Shown piece by piece: positions 56,827 to 64,000 of a stretch of DNA of 64,000 bases. Position numbers and translations under genes: made by a program. Below the pieces are notes generated by a model. It saw nothing but the letters and a program-made list of their open reading frames with translations, ran no database searches and had not been told where the DNA came from. Every line of letters begins with the position of its first letter. Positions within the stretch are counted from its first letter, which is position 1. The DNA lies in NCBI RefSeq assembly GCF_000423065.1, contig NZ_AUHG01000011.1, positions 124,001 to 188,000 of the forward strand, read 5' to 3'. Source of the stretch: Christiangramia echinicola DSM 19838. Lineage in GTDB: Bacteria; Bacteroidota; Bacteroidia; Flavobacteriales; Flavobacteriaceae.

Positions 56827-57654
56827 TTGAATTTAAAAACCATTTTGAGGCTTCTGCCGTTATTCTCATGGCTGTTTTTAGCAGAATCACCTATGTACTC
56901 ACAGGAAATAAAACTACTGGAGGGACAGGTGATATCTGATAGTATCCCTACTGCGAATATTCATATAGTAAATCTGGATCTAGAAAAAGGAACTTCCAGT
57001 GATGATACAGGAAAATTCAAGATCTATGTTAGAATTAGTGATACTTTGCTGTTTTCTTCTGTACAGTTTGAAAATCGAAAAGTTATTATAAGTGCCGCAG
57101 ATTTGGAAGATGATGAGATGGTAGTGAAATTATATCCTGCCAGAAATGAATTGCAGGAAATTCAGGTAACAGATCTAAAATTAAGTGGGCATCTGGATAA
57201 AGATCTACCAAAAGTGAAAATATTCGACAGGCAGAAATATGGAATTCCATATCCAGAAAAAAAACTGACTCAAACTGAAAGGAAGTTGTATGCAGCGAAT
57301 GCCAATATTACGAGCCGATGGCAATATATTGGAGTCCTGTTGGGTGGAGTTCCCTTAGATGTCATTATGAATGATATTAATGGCAGAACGAAATACTTAA
57401 AAGCTTTGGATAAACAGGATAAATTGCAGATCAGGGTTCAGAGAGGTATTTCACTTTTAGGAAGAACATTTTTTATATCTGAATTAGACATCCCCGAGAA
57501 TGAAGTGGAGAATTTCGTGTACTATTGTGCAGAGGATTCAGAATATGGCAAGCTTCTGGATTCTCCAGATATGTTGAAGCTTATAGAATATTACAAATCA
57601 AAAAGGCAGGATTTTATTGACCTGAGACAAATAACTCAACGCATTGAAAATTAG
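56827..57654 (+). CDS. Exported carboxypeptidase-regulatory-like domain protein, tandem paralog 1
   Basis: The protein has 275 residues. It starts at TTG 56827, which is needed to include the signal peptide (about 1-25, ending MYSQ). After it comes a beta-sandwich domain like the carboxypeptidase-regulatory fold: LLEGQVISDS, IHIVNLDLEKGTSSDDTGKF, SSVQFENRKV and NELQEIQV. The C-terminal third shares LLGRTFFIS, FVYYCAEDSEYGKLL and LKLIEYYKSKRQDF with the two following genes. Overlaps the next gene by 11 bases. Function unknown; probably periplasmic or outer-membrane associated. Confidence 0.85.
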   Translation: MNLKTILRLLPLFSWLFLAESPMYSQEIKLLEGQVISDSIPTANIHIVNLDLEKGTSSDDTGKFKIYVRISDTLLFSSVQFENRKVIISAADLEDDEMVVKLYPARNELQEIQVTDLKLSGHLDKDLPKVKIFDRQKYGIPYPEKKLTQTERKLYAANANITSRWQYIGVLLGGVPLDVIMNDINGRTKYLKALDKQDKLQIRVQRGISLLGRTFFISELDIPENEVENFVYYCAEDSEYGKLLDSPDMLKLIEYYKSKRQDFIDLRQITQRIEN

Positions 57655-58411
57655 TTCTTACTTAAAATTATTATCAATAATTACGATAATTCTTCTGTTT
57701 CAAGATATGAACGGGCAGGAAAGAGAAATTCTCAAGGGGAAAGTGATCGTAGATAGTCTTGAAAATAGTTCTGGTATTCATGTGGTGAACCTAACTGCCG
57801 AGACCGGGACTACTACAGGTGAAAATGGGGTGTTTAGAATACAGGCAAAAGAAGGTGATACCCTGTTCTTTTCATCTATACAATTTGAACATTCCAGAGT
57901 GGTTGTCAATGAGGTTTCAATGCAACAAGTTCTTCGGGTTAAATTATTAAAGAAATTTAACGAGTTGGATGAAGTTCAGTTGGACGATATTCGTTTGACT
58001 GGAAACATCGCAAAGGATATAAATTTAGTGCCTAAATCTATTTATGAAAAACTAGGAATGGCATTTCCAAAACCCCGCCCCTCAAGTCTGCAACTGGCAG
58101 TTCAATCGGCTAAAGGTAATGGTCCGTTGCTGACTATTATAAATACCTTAAATGGGAAGATTAAGCAACTGGAAAAAGCCGAAGAGAATAATGAAATATC
58201 TATTGTAGTTAATAAAGGACTAAATCTTGTAGGAAAGTCTTTCTTTGTCTCACAACTTGGTATTGAAGAAAGTGAAATAATAAATTTTCTATTCTATTGT
58301 GCCGACGACTCTGAATATTCAAGATTAGTAAATGAAAAAAAACTATTGAAATTAATTGAATATTTTGAAACTAAAATAGATTCTTTCAAAGTATTACGTG
58401 AATTGGATTAA
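57644..58411 (+). CDS. Exported carboxypeptidase-regulatory-like domain protein, tandem paralog 2
   Basis: The protein has 255 residues and starts at TTG 57644, inside the end of paralog 1; the signal peptide (about 1-24, ending DMNGQ) supports this start. It repeats the paralog layout: ILKGKVIVDSLEN, IHVVNLTAETGTTTGENGVF, SSIQFEHSRV and NELDEVQLDDIRLTGN, then LVGKSFFVS, FYCADDSEYSRLV and LKLIEYFETKIDSF. There is no barrel domain, so it is not a TonB-dependent receptor. The next paralog starts 21 bases downstream. Confidence 0.85.
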   Translation: MKISSYLKLLSIITIILLFQDMNGQEREILKGKVIVDSLENSSGIHVVNLTAETGTTTGENGVFRIQAKEGDTLFFSSIQFEHSRVVVNEVSMQQVLRVKLLKKFNELDEVQLDDIRLTGNIAKDINLVPKSIYEKLGMAFPKPRPSSLQLAVQSAKGNGPLLTIINTLNGKIKQLEKAEENNEISIVVNKGLNLVGKSFFVSQLGIEESEIINFLFYCADDSEYSRLVNEKKLLKLIEYFETKIDSFKVLRELD

Positions 58412-58432
58412 ATTTCTTTTTTTTGTGAAATA

Positions 58433-59278
58433 ATGAAAATCAACTTGATAAAACGAAGCCGCTTGAATTCAGAAGGTATAATAAGCAGAAAATATCTGTT
58501 TCTATTGTTGTCAATTTTTATTTCGGGTTTTACTGCCTTGGCACAGGAATCGGTTATGTTAACAGGACAGATCGAGGCTAAGAGCACATATATTGATAAA
58601 ATACATGTTATTAATCTAAGTCTGGAAAAGGGAGTTGTAACTAATCCTAAAGGAGAATTTCAAATTATCGCCAGGGAAAATGATAGTTTATATATTTCTT
58701 CTGTACAATTTCAGAATAAAACTATTGTTGTTTCTCCAAAAATGATCGAGGATCAAAAAATTTCTATTCAATTATATGATGATGTTAATGAATTGGCAGA
58801 AGTTGTGATCGACGATATTAAGCTTTCAGGGAATTTGGCGAATGATCTTGGTAAGATATCTATTACGGAAGTTGAGGAGAAATATAAACTTCAAAATGAA
58901 CTAAATCGCTTCTTACAAAAAGATCGCGAACTAAATCCTTACGTAAAACCTTTGGCAAACGGCGGAGTAAGGCTGGATAAGATTGCGAATGCGGTTATAG
59001 ACAAGCTATCAAAGGATAAGCCGGTAAATTATAGTTCAAGAGAAATTGCTAATAAAAGTATTGCTATCGTTGGTCAGGAATTTTTTAGAGAAGATCTGAA
59101 TTTGAATGAGAATGAGATCTGTAATTTCGTTTATTTCTGTACCGAAGATGCAAGATTCAAGCGCCTGGTTTTAAATAATAATGCTTTCGTACTTATAGAA
59201 TATTTTCAAACCCGAATCGAGGATTTTAGGGAAAGAAGAGGTTCCATATTAAATAAACCAGGTCAGATCCCAAGTTGA
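58433..59278 (+). CDS. Exported carboxypeptidase-regulatory-like domain protein, tandem paralog 3
   Basis: The protein has 281 residues with an ATG start and a slightly longer signal region (hydrophobic at about 21-37, ending ALAQE). It carries the same blocks: MLTGQIEAKST, IHVINLSLEKGVVTNPKGEF, SSVQFQNKTIVV and NELAEVVIDDIKLSGN, then IVGQEFFRE, FVYFCTEDARFKRLV and LIEYFQTRIEDF. The middle linker (about 145-200) differs most between the three. It is the last copy before the DUF6702 gene. Confidence 0.85.
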   Translation: MKINLIKRSRLNSEGIISRKYLFLLLSIFISGFTALAQESVMLTGQIEAKSTYIDKIHVINLSLEKGVVTNPKGEFQIIARENDSLYISSVQFQNKTIVVSPKMIEDQKISIQLYDDVNELAEVVIDDIKLSGNLANDLGKISITEVEEKYKLQNELNRFLQKDRELNPYVKPLANGGVRLDKIANAVIDKLSKDKPVNYSSREIANKSIAIVGQEFFREDLNLNENEICNFVYFCTEDARFKRLVLNNNAFVLIEYFQTRIEDFRERRGSILNKPGQIPS

Positions 59279-59384
59279 TCTCTATATCATTTAAACCTTT
59301 TAGATTTTTAAAAGTCAAACCTATGTAATTCAGATTAACCTGAATTTTGGTTTAAAATTTGCTCTATTAGTGCTAAAAATATCT

Positions 59385-59885
59385 ATGAAAAAGACTTTTG
59401 CTCTTTTATTTGCCCTTGTATTACTAACGTCCTTTTCAACAAAGGATCACGAAACTTACTTAAGCGTTACCGAAATAGAATACAATAAGGAACAAAAAAG
59501 TCTTCAAATAATTTCCAGAGTTTTTATCGATGATCTTGAAGATGTACTTGCAAAGAGATATCAGAAAGAAGTAAGCTTATCTTATAAGGAGGATCTTGAA
59601 TTAAACAAGGATCTTATCGAAAAATACCTCAATAAAAAACTTAGTATCACCATAAATAAAGAATCTCAGAATCTTAAGTTACTGGGGAGTAAATTTGATG
59701 CCGATCAAATTGTATTATTCATTGAATGTAAAAATGTCCAGAACCTAAAGCAAATAAGAGTTGAAAATTTAATTCTTACAGATCTTTATGATTCTCAAAA
59801 AAATATAGTCCACGTTAAAAAGGGAGAAAGTATAGAGAGTATGCTTCTTGTGAAAGGCAACAGCAGTAAAACTTTAAATTTTTAA
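59385..59885 (+). CDS. DUF6702-type exported protein
   Basis: The protein has about 166 residues with a signal peptide (MKKTFALLFALVLLTSFST) and a mature part beginning KDHETYLSVTEIEYNKEQKSL, which I recognise as the DUF6702 type found next to M1 peptidases in flavobacteria. I choose the ATG at 59385; a GTG at 59370 would add five residues. It lies 63 bases before the M1 peptidase gene on the same strand. Molecular function unknown; a chaperone or accessory role for the peptidase is possible. Confidence 0.82.
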   Translation: MKKTFALLFALVLLTSFSTKDHETYLSVTEIEYNKEQKSLQIISRVFIDDLEDVLAKRYQKEVSLSYKEDLELNKDLIEKYLNKKLSITINKESQNLKLLGSKFDADQIVLFIECKNVQNLKQIRVENLILTDLYDSQKNIVHVKKGESIESMLLVKGNSSKTLNF

Positions 59886-59948
59886 AATGCTTTCCTTAGT
59901 GGAATTAAAATTACCTATTTTTAGCAACCTTAAATTAAAACAAAGTAA

Positions 59949-62246
59949 ATGAAGAAATTAAACATGCTTTGCTCAGTGTTTTTAATGTTTGTTTTCGCGG
60001 GTGTATCTGCACAGGAAACAGAACAGAAAGAAACCAGGCAGGAAGGTCACACAAATCAAAACAAATTCAGGCAGATGTACCAGGAGCTTGCGACTCCTAA
60101 CCAATATAGAACAGCTTCCGGAGCTCCGGGACCTGCTTATTATCAGAATGAAGCCGATTATAAAATGGATATCGTTCTTGATGATAAAAATTCAGTACTA
60201 ACTGGAGAAGAAACTATTACTTATCATAATAATTCTCCTCAGGACCTTGAATATTTATGGGTTCAGTTAGATCAAAATATCCGTAAAAAGGATGCTCCAC
60301 AAAAAGATGGGGACGGCATGGCCCCGGTAGCTACTCCAGGTAGATTCACTAGCAACTATATGGAAGAGCCTTTTGATGGTGGATTCAATATTAAGGAAGT
60401 TTCTCATGATGGGAGTCCTTTGAAATATACCATTCATCAAACTATGATGCGTATAGATATGCCTCAGCCTTTAAAAGCTGGAGAAAGCTATACTTTTGAT
60501 ATCAACTGGTCTTACAATGTAAATAACCACGTAACAAATCGTGCGCGTTCTGGTTACGAATATTTCGATAAAGATGGAAACAAAGCCTACGTTATTGCCC
60601 AGTTCTTCCCAAGAATGGCTGTGTATAACGATGTAGAAGGCTGGCAAAATTACCAGTTCTGGGGTAATGGAGAATTCGCACTTCCTTTTGGAGATTATGA
60701 AGTGAATATTACGGTTCCTGCAGATCACGTTATGGAAGCTACAGGAGAACTTCAGAATAGAAAAGAAGTATACTCTAAAGAAATGATGAAGCGTTACGAG
60801 CAGGCTAAGAAGAGTTATGATAAGCCGGTAGTAATTGTTACTCAGGAGGAAGCTGAAGCTGCAGAAAAAGGGTTCTCTAATAAGACCAAGACCTGGACCT
60901 ATAAAGCTGATATGGTACGTGATTTCGCATTTTCTACTTCTAGAAAGTTCATCCTTGATATGATGGCGGTAGATGTGATGGGAAAAGACGTAATGGCTGT
61001 TTCAGTATATCCGAAAGAAGGAAATCCACTTTGGGAAGAATGGTCTACAAGAGCTGTAGCAAGTACTCTTAAAAGTTATTCAGAACATACATTTCAATAT
61101 CCTTATCATAAGGCGGTATCTGTACATGCTAAGAATCAGGGGATGGAATATCCTATGATTTGCTGGAATTATGGTCGTCCAGACGAAGAAGGTAACTATA
61201 GTGACCGTACTAAATTCGGGATGATAAGTGTAATTATCCATGAAGTAGGTCATAATTTCTTCCCGATGATCGTAAATTCAGATGAGCGTCAGTGGGGATG
61301 GATGGATGAAGGTATCAATACTTTTGTTCAGTATGTTGCAGAACAGGAATTTGGGAATGAATATCCTGAAGCGATCACTCCGTTAGATAAATACCCTTCA
61401 AGAAGAGGGGCGCCGAGTAAAATTGTTCCTTATATGAAAGGGAACCAGGATTATATTTCTCCTATTATGTCTAATCCCGAGCAGGTTTACCAATTAGGTA
61501 ACAATGCATACGGGAAACCGGCAACTGCCTTAAATATTCTTCGTGAGACTATCATGGGGCGTGAGCTTTTTGACCATGCTTTTGCTACTTATTCTAAAAG
61601 ATGGATGTTTAAGCATCCAACTCCTGAAGATTTCTTCAGAACTATGGAAGATGCTTCTAGTATAGATCTTGACTGGTTTTGGAGAGGTTGGTTCTATACC
61701 ACAGATAATGTAGATATAGGGATCAAAGAGGTAAATAAGTATTATGTTACCGATACTCCAACGAAAGCCGGAAAGGAAATGTTGAAGAGATACGGGACAA
61801 CTCCAGAAGAAACTAAGGCACTATATGTAGTAACAGAGGAAGACGAAGAGTTTAATGAAGAAATGAAGAATAAATCTCTTCTAGAGAATTCTGAAACTCT
61901 TCAGGCTTACGTGATGGATAATTTTACTGAAGAGGAAAGAAAGAATCTTAAAGCTCCTAAGTATTTCTACCAGGTAGTTTTTGAAAAGCCAGGTGGATTG
62001 GTAATGCCAATTATTGTAGAATTATCTTATGCTGATGGAACTTCAGAAAAAGTAACTTACCCGGTGCAAATTTGGAGAAAGAATGATAAAACAGTTAGCA
62101 AGGTGATCCCATCAGATAAGGAGATCACAAAAATAACTTTAGATCCAGATCTTGAAACGGCAGATGTTGATGTAGATAACAATAGCTGGCCAAAGAAAGA
62201 AGCTAAGAATGAATTCGAAGAGTTCAAAGAAGCTGCTCAGGACTAA
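59949..62246 (+). CDS. Secreted M1-family zinc metallopeptidase
   Basis: The protein has 765 residues with a signal peptide (about 1-21, ending VSAQ). The zinc site is HEVGH (431-435) with the third ligand E454 in WMDEGIN, exactly the HExxH-x18-E spacing of M1 aminopeptidases. The N-terminal beta domain (about 60-300) precedes the catalytic domain; the C-terminus (about 580-765) is Glu/Lys-rich. It probably degrades peptides in the periplasm or outside. A terminator follows. Confidence 0.94.
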   Translation: MKKLNMLCSVFLMFVFAGVSAQETEQKETRQEGHTNQNKFRQMYQELATPNQYRTASGAPGPAYYQNEADYKMDIVLDDKNSVLTGEETITYHNNSPQDLEYLWVQLDQNIRKKDAPQKDGDGMAPVATPGRFTSNYMEEPFDGGFNIKEVSHDGSPLKYTIHQTMMRIDMPQPLKAGESYTFDINWSYNVNNHVTNRARSGYEYFDKDGNKAYVIAQFFPRMAVYNDVEGWQNYQFWGNGEFALPFGDYEVNITVPADHVMEATGELQNRKEVYSKEMMKRYEQAKKSYDKPVVIVTQEEAEAAEKGFSNKTKTWTYKADMVRDFAFSTSRKFILDMMAVDVMGKDVMAVSVYPKEGNPLWEEWSTRAVASTLKSYSEHTFQYPYHKAVSVHAKNQGMEYPMICWNYGRPDEEGNYSDRTKFGMISVIIHEVGHNFFPMIVNSDERQWGWMDEGINTFVQYVAEQEFGNEYPEAITPLDKYPSRRGAPSKIVPYMKGNQDYISPIMSNPEQVYQLGNNAYGKPATALNILRETIMGRELFDHAFATYSKRWMFKHPTPEDFFRTMEDASSIDLDWFWRGWFYTTDNVDIGIKEVNKYYVTDTPTKAGKEMLKRYGTTPEETKALYVVTEEDEEFNEEMKNKSLLENSETLQAYVMDNFTEEERKNLKAPKYFYQVVFEKPGGLVMPIIVELSYADGTSEKVTYPVQIWRKNDKTVSKVIPSDKEITKITLDPDLETADVDVDNNSWPKKEAKNEFEEFKEAAQD

Positions 62247-62267
62247 GGATTTTCAGAAATAATATTT

Positions 62268-62297
62268 AAGCCGACTTTAACGAGTCGGCTTTTTTTA
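62268..62297 (+). terminator. Rho-independent terminator after the M1 peptidase gene
   Basis: Arms AAGCCGACT (62268-62276) and AGTCGGCTT (62283-62291) form a 9-base-pair stem with a 6-base loop and a T7 tail. Confidence 0.92.
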
Positions 62298-62313
62298 TGC
62301 TTAGATTTGTATT

Positions 62314-62321
62314 TATATTTG
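62314..62321 (+). promoter_or_regulatory. -7 promoter box abutting the tatA start
   Basis: TATATTTG matches TAnnTTTG exactly and ends seven bases before the tatA ATG, predicting a leaderless or nearly leaderless transcript, as for queE. Confidence 0.6.
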
Positions 62322-62328
62322 TCCTGCT

Positions 62329-62610
62329 ATGCATACGTTACCTTTATTTATTAGTGGAGCTGAAATTGCCTTTATCATGTTTATCCTGGTAATGGTATTT
62401 GGAGCTGATAAAATCCCAGATATTGCCCGTGGTTTAGGTAAAGGGATGAAAGCCGTTAAAAACGCCTCGAACGACATTAAGAGTGAAATTCAAAAAAGTG
62501 CTGAAAAGCAGGGGATTGATACAGATTTCACCAAAGATGTGCGTGGAGAGATAGATAGGGTTAAAGAGGATATCGATGAAATTACCGGTTCTGTAAGGCG
62601 TAAACCCTAA
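62329..62610 (+). CDS. tatA: Sec-independent translocase subunit TatA/E-like
   Basis: The protein has 93 residues: a short N-terminus, one membrane helix (about 11-25, IAFIMFILVMVFGADKIP), then the amphipathic helix and charged tail typical of TatA (FGADKIPDIARGLGKGMK). It forms the twin-arginine translocation pore with TatC, which is not in the window. The exported LD-carboxypeptidase with an RRKFIQ signal would be a possible substrate. pap2 starts 12 bases later. Confidence 0.92.
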   Translation: MHTLPLFISGAEIAFIMFILVMVFGADKIPDIARGLGKGMKAVKNASNDIKSEIQKSAEKQGIDTDFTKDVRGEIDRVKEDIDEITGSVRRKP

Positions 62611-62622
62611 GTCTTTTTCAGC

Positions 62623-63180
62623 ATGTTAGAGAAAATTGCGCAATGGGACAGGGAGTTATTTGTATTCCTGAATAATCTGGGAATAGAAAAGTATGATGCT
62701 TTCTGGATCTTCGTTACCAATCCGCGACACTGGATACCTCTCTATATTTTATTCTTTATATTTTTCTTTTTAGCATTCCACTGGAAAAAGGCTGTTTTTT
62801 CATCTTTATTCTTACTGGCAGCCGTTTTTACTACCTGGGGCTTTACCAATCTGGTAAAGGGTTTGGCATTAAGATTAAGGCCGAATAATACACCCGAACT
62901 AACCGAATTAATAAGGATCTTACAGGAACCCACTAATTACAGTTTCTTTTCAGGGCATTCTTCTACATCTTTTGCAGCTACTACCTTTATTGTACTGGTG
63001 ATTTCACAAAAGACCAGGTGGATTTACCTGGCTTATATCTGGCCAATTATTTTTGTAATGAGCCGAATATATGTAGGGGTGCATTATCCAGGAGACATCA
63101 TTGTTGGAATGATCGTAGGAATAATAATGGCTATTGTTTTCTATAGACTCTACGAAAGGTCGGGTCGAAGACTTTATTAG
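62623..63180 (+). CDS. PAP2-family membrane phosphatase
   Basis: The protein has 185 residues with several membrane helices and the three PAP2 motifs: KGLALRLRP (KxxxxxxRP), FSGHSST (PSGH type, with Phe in place of Pro) and SRIYVGVHYPGD (SRxxxxxHxxxD). Such enzymes dephosphorylate lipid phosphates, for example undecaprenyl pyrophosphate or phosphatidylglycerophosphate. Recycling of undecaprenyl carrier would fit the envelope theme but cannot be told apart here. Converges on the methyltransferase gene with a 4-base overlap. Confidence 0.92.
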   Translation: MLEKIAQWDRELFVFLNNLGIEKYDAFWIFVTNPRHWIPLYILFFIFFFLAFHWKKAVFSSLFLLAAVFTTWGFTNLVKGLALRLRPNNTPELTELIRILQEPTNYSFFSGHSSTSFAATTFIVLVISQKTRWIYLAYIWPIIFVMSRIYVGVHYPGDIIVGMIVGIIMAIVFYRLYERSGRRLY

Positions 63181-63818
63181 ATCACCCGGGTTAAAGTAAG
63201 GCCATCTCTAATAGGTAAAATTACAGTTTCTACCCTGGGATCTTCATTAAGTAGTTTATTGTATTCCAAAAGTGCCTGAGTAGATTCATCATCTTTTCTT
63301 ACCTTCTCTATAACTTTACCGGACCATAGTACATTATCTGAAAGTATGATCCCGCCGGGATTCATTTTACTAATGATCAGTTCAAAATATTCCGGATAGT
63401 TAGGTTTGTCGGCATCTATAAAGACAAGATCAAAATTAGATTCGATACTGGGAATTATTTCAGTGGCATCTCCAAGATATTGCCTGATCTTACCTGCATG
63501 ATCAGACTCATTAAAGTATTTTTTCTGAAGATCGAAAAGCTCTTCATTTATATCTATAGTATGTAAAACACCATTTCTGGTTAGACCCTCGGCCAGGCAA
63601 AGAGCTGAATAACCTGTATAAGTTCCAATTTCCAGGATAGTTTCAGGCATTTTCATTTTAGATAATAGACTAAGTACCCTTCCCTGATAATGGCCACTTA
63701 ACATTCTTGGCTGCATTACCTTTTGATTAGTCTCGCGGTTCAACCTTGCCAGTAATTCCGGTTCACTTTGAGAATGAGAAACTATATAATCGTCTATATC
63801 TTCCGGTAAGAAATGCAT
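63177..63818 (-). CDS. O-methyltransferase (caffeoyl-CoA OMT-like family 3)
   Basis: The protein has 213 residues and an SAM-binding fold with LEIGTYTGYSALCLAEGL (motif I), TIDINEE, FDLVFIDADKPNYPEYFE and GGIILSDNVLWSGKV, all typical of the class I cation-dependent O-methyltransferase family. It has no export signal. The substrate is unknown. It overlaps the PAP2 gene end to end and is divergent from the probable kynU. Confidence 0.93.
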   Translation of the reverse strand: MHFLPEDIDDYIVSHSQSEPELLARLNRETNQKVMQPRMLSGHYQGRVLSLLSKMKMPETILEIGTYTGYSALCLAEGLTRNGVLHTIDINEELFDLQKKYFNESDHAGKIRQYLGDATEIIPSIESNFDLVFIDADKPNYPEYFELIISKMNPGGIILSDNVLWSGKVIEKVRKDDESTQALLEYNKLLNEDPRVETVILPIRDGLTLTRVI

Positions 63819-63912
63819 CTGCTGTTTTTTTTGACAAAATTAAAGATTTTCTGCGGTGATTCGGCTCTATGTCATTTAAAACGAAATTGTATTTTTACCA
63901 AAAATTGAAAAT

Positions 63913-64000
63913 ATGCAGTTCGAGAATTCCAGGGAATTTGCCAGACAATTAGATAAGGAGGATAAGCTTTCTAAATATCGCAATGAATTTATCTTTCCTA
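63913..64000 (+). CDS. kynU: Probable kynureninase, N-terminal fragment (runs off the window)
   Basis: An open frame starts at ATG 63913 and continues through the window end. The visible 29 residues (MQFENSREFARQLD, then KYRNEFIFP) resemble the N-terminus of flavobacterial kynureninases, which cleave kynurenine to anthranilate and alanine. The PLP-binding region lies outside the window, so the name rests on the short N-terminus only. Confidence 0.55.
   Translation, partial: MQFENSREFARQLDKEDKLSKYRNEFIFP

Overview
This 64 kb window looks like core chromosome from a member of the Flavobacteriaceae (Bacteroidota). Supporting signs: the gliding lipoprotein gene gldB next to gldC; a protein with a type IX secretion type-B C-terminal domain; a fused SecDF; an FtsZ with a very long acidic C-terminal extension; a DnaG lacking its zinc ligands; many lipoproteins; AT-rich DNA with little Shine-Dalgarno signal; and repeated perfect matches to the Bacteroidota -7 promoter box TAnnTTTG. 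Gene content and order resemble marine genera such as Gramella/Christiangramia, but the genus is a guess. No phage, insertion sequence, CRISPR array or defence island is visible, and no gene-free stretch exceeds 300 bases (longest 7831-8120, upstream of mraZ).

Layout. 1-7830: tail of an unknown gene, a coiled-coil/beta-barrel envelope protein, dnaG, an atypical NarL-type regulator, nadE, divergent gldB-gldC plus a small unknown protein, engB and an alpha/beta hydrolase. 8121-23663: the division and cell-wall (dcw) cluster mraZ-rsmH-ftsL-ftsI-murE-mraY-murD-ftsW-murG-murC-ftsQ-ftsA-ftsZ, all on the + strand, mostly with overlapping or near-touching genes, preceded by a phased MraZ-type operator and closed by a strong terminator. 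murF, murB and ddl are not in it. 23732-26730: a minus-strand group with a HerA-like ATPase, a lipoprotein, a lipoprotein-type pyrophosphatase and a small membrane protein.

26847-32771: five envelope hydrolases in a row (beta-lactamase-like serine hydrolase, LD-carboxypeptidase, DacB-type DD-peptidase, amidase, M14 carboxypeptidase), which together could trim or recycle murein. 32839-43378: queE, a DUF2911 protein, asnB, gyrB, a DUF6588 outer-membrane protein, mdh and secDF, several ending in clear hairpin terminators. 43451-48176: a CPBP protease and the minus-strand operon folE-cysS-yidD-lgt-DUF192 lipoprotein.

48313-54451: a T9SS type-B cargo protein, an OmpP1/FadL-like porin, an arginine/serine-rich lipoprotein and proS. 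54529-55020: two identical tRNA-Glu genes and rpsT. 55091-56714: glsA and pepE. 56827-62246: three tandem paralogous exported proteins, a DUF6702 protein and a secreted M1 metallopeptidase. 62329-64000: tatA, a PAP2 phosphatase, an O-methyltransferase and the start of a probable kynU.

The common theme is the cell envelope: murein precursor synthesis and division, murein turnover, protein export (SecDF, TatA, YidD), lipoprotein maturation (Lgt, with eight predicted lipoprotein clients in the same window) and gliding/T9SS functions. I found no clearly new multi-gene system. The best leads are the tandem-paralog/DUF6702/M1 module, the regulator with glutamate at its phosphorylation site, the zinc-less primase, the phased MraZ operator and the hairpin repeat inside the dcw cluster.
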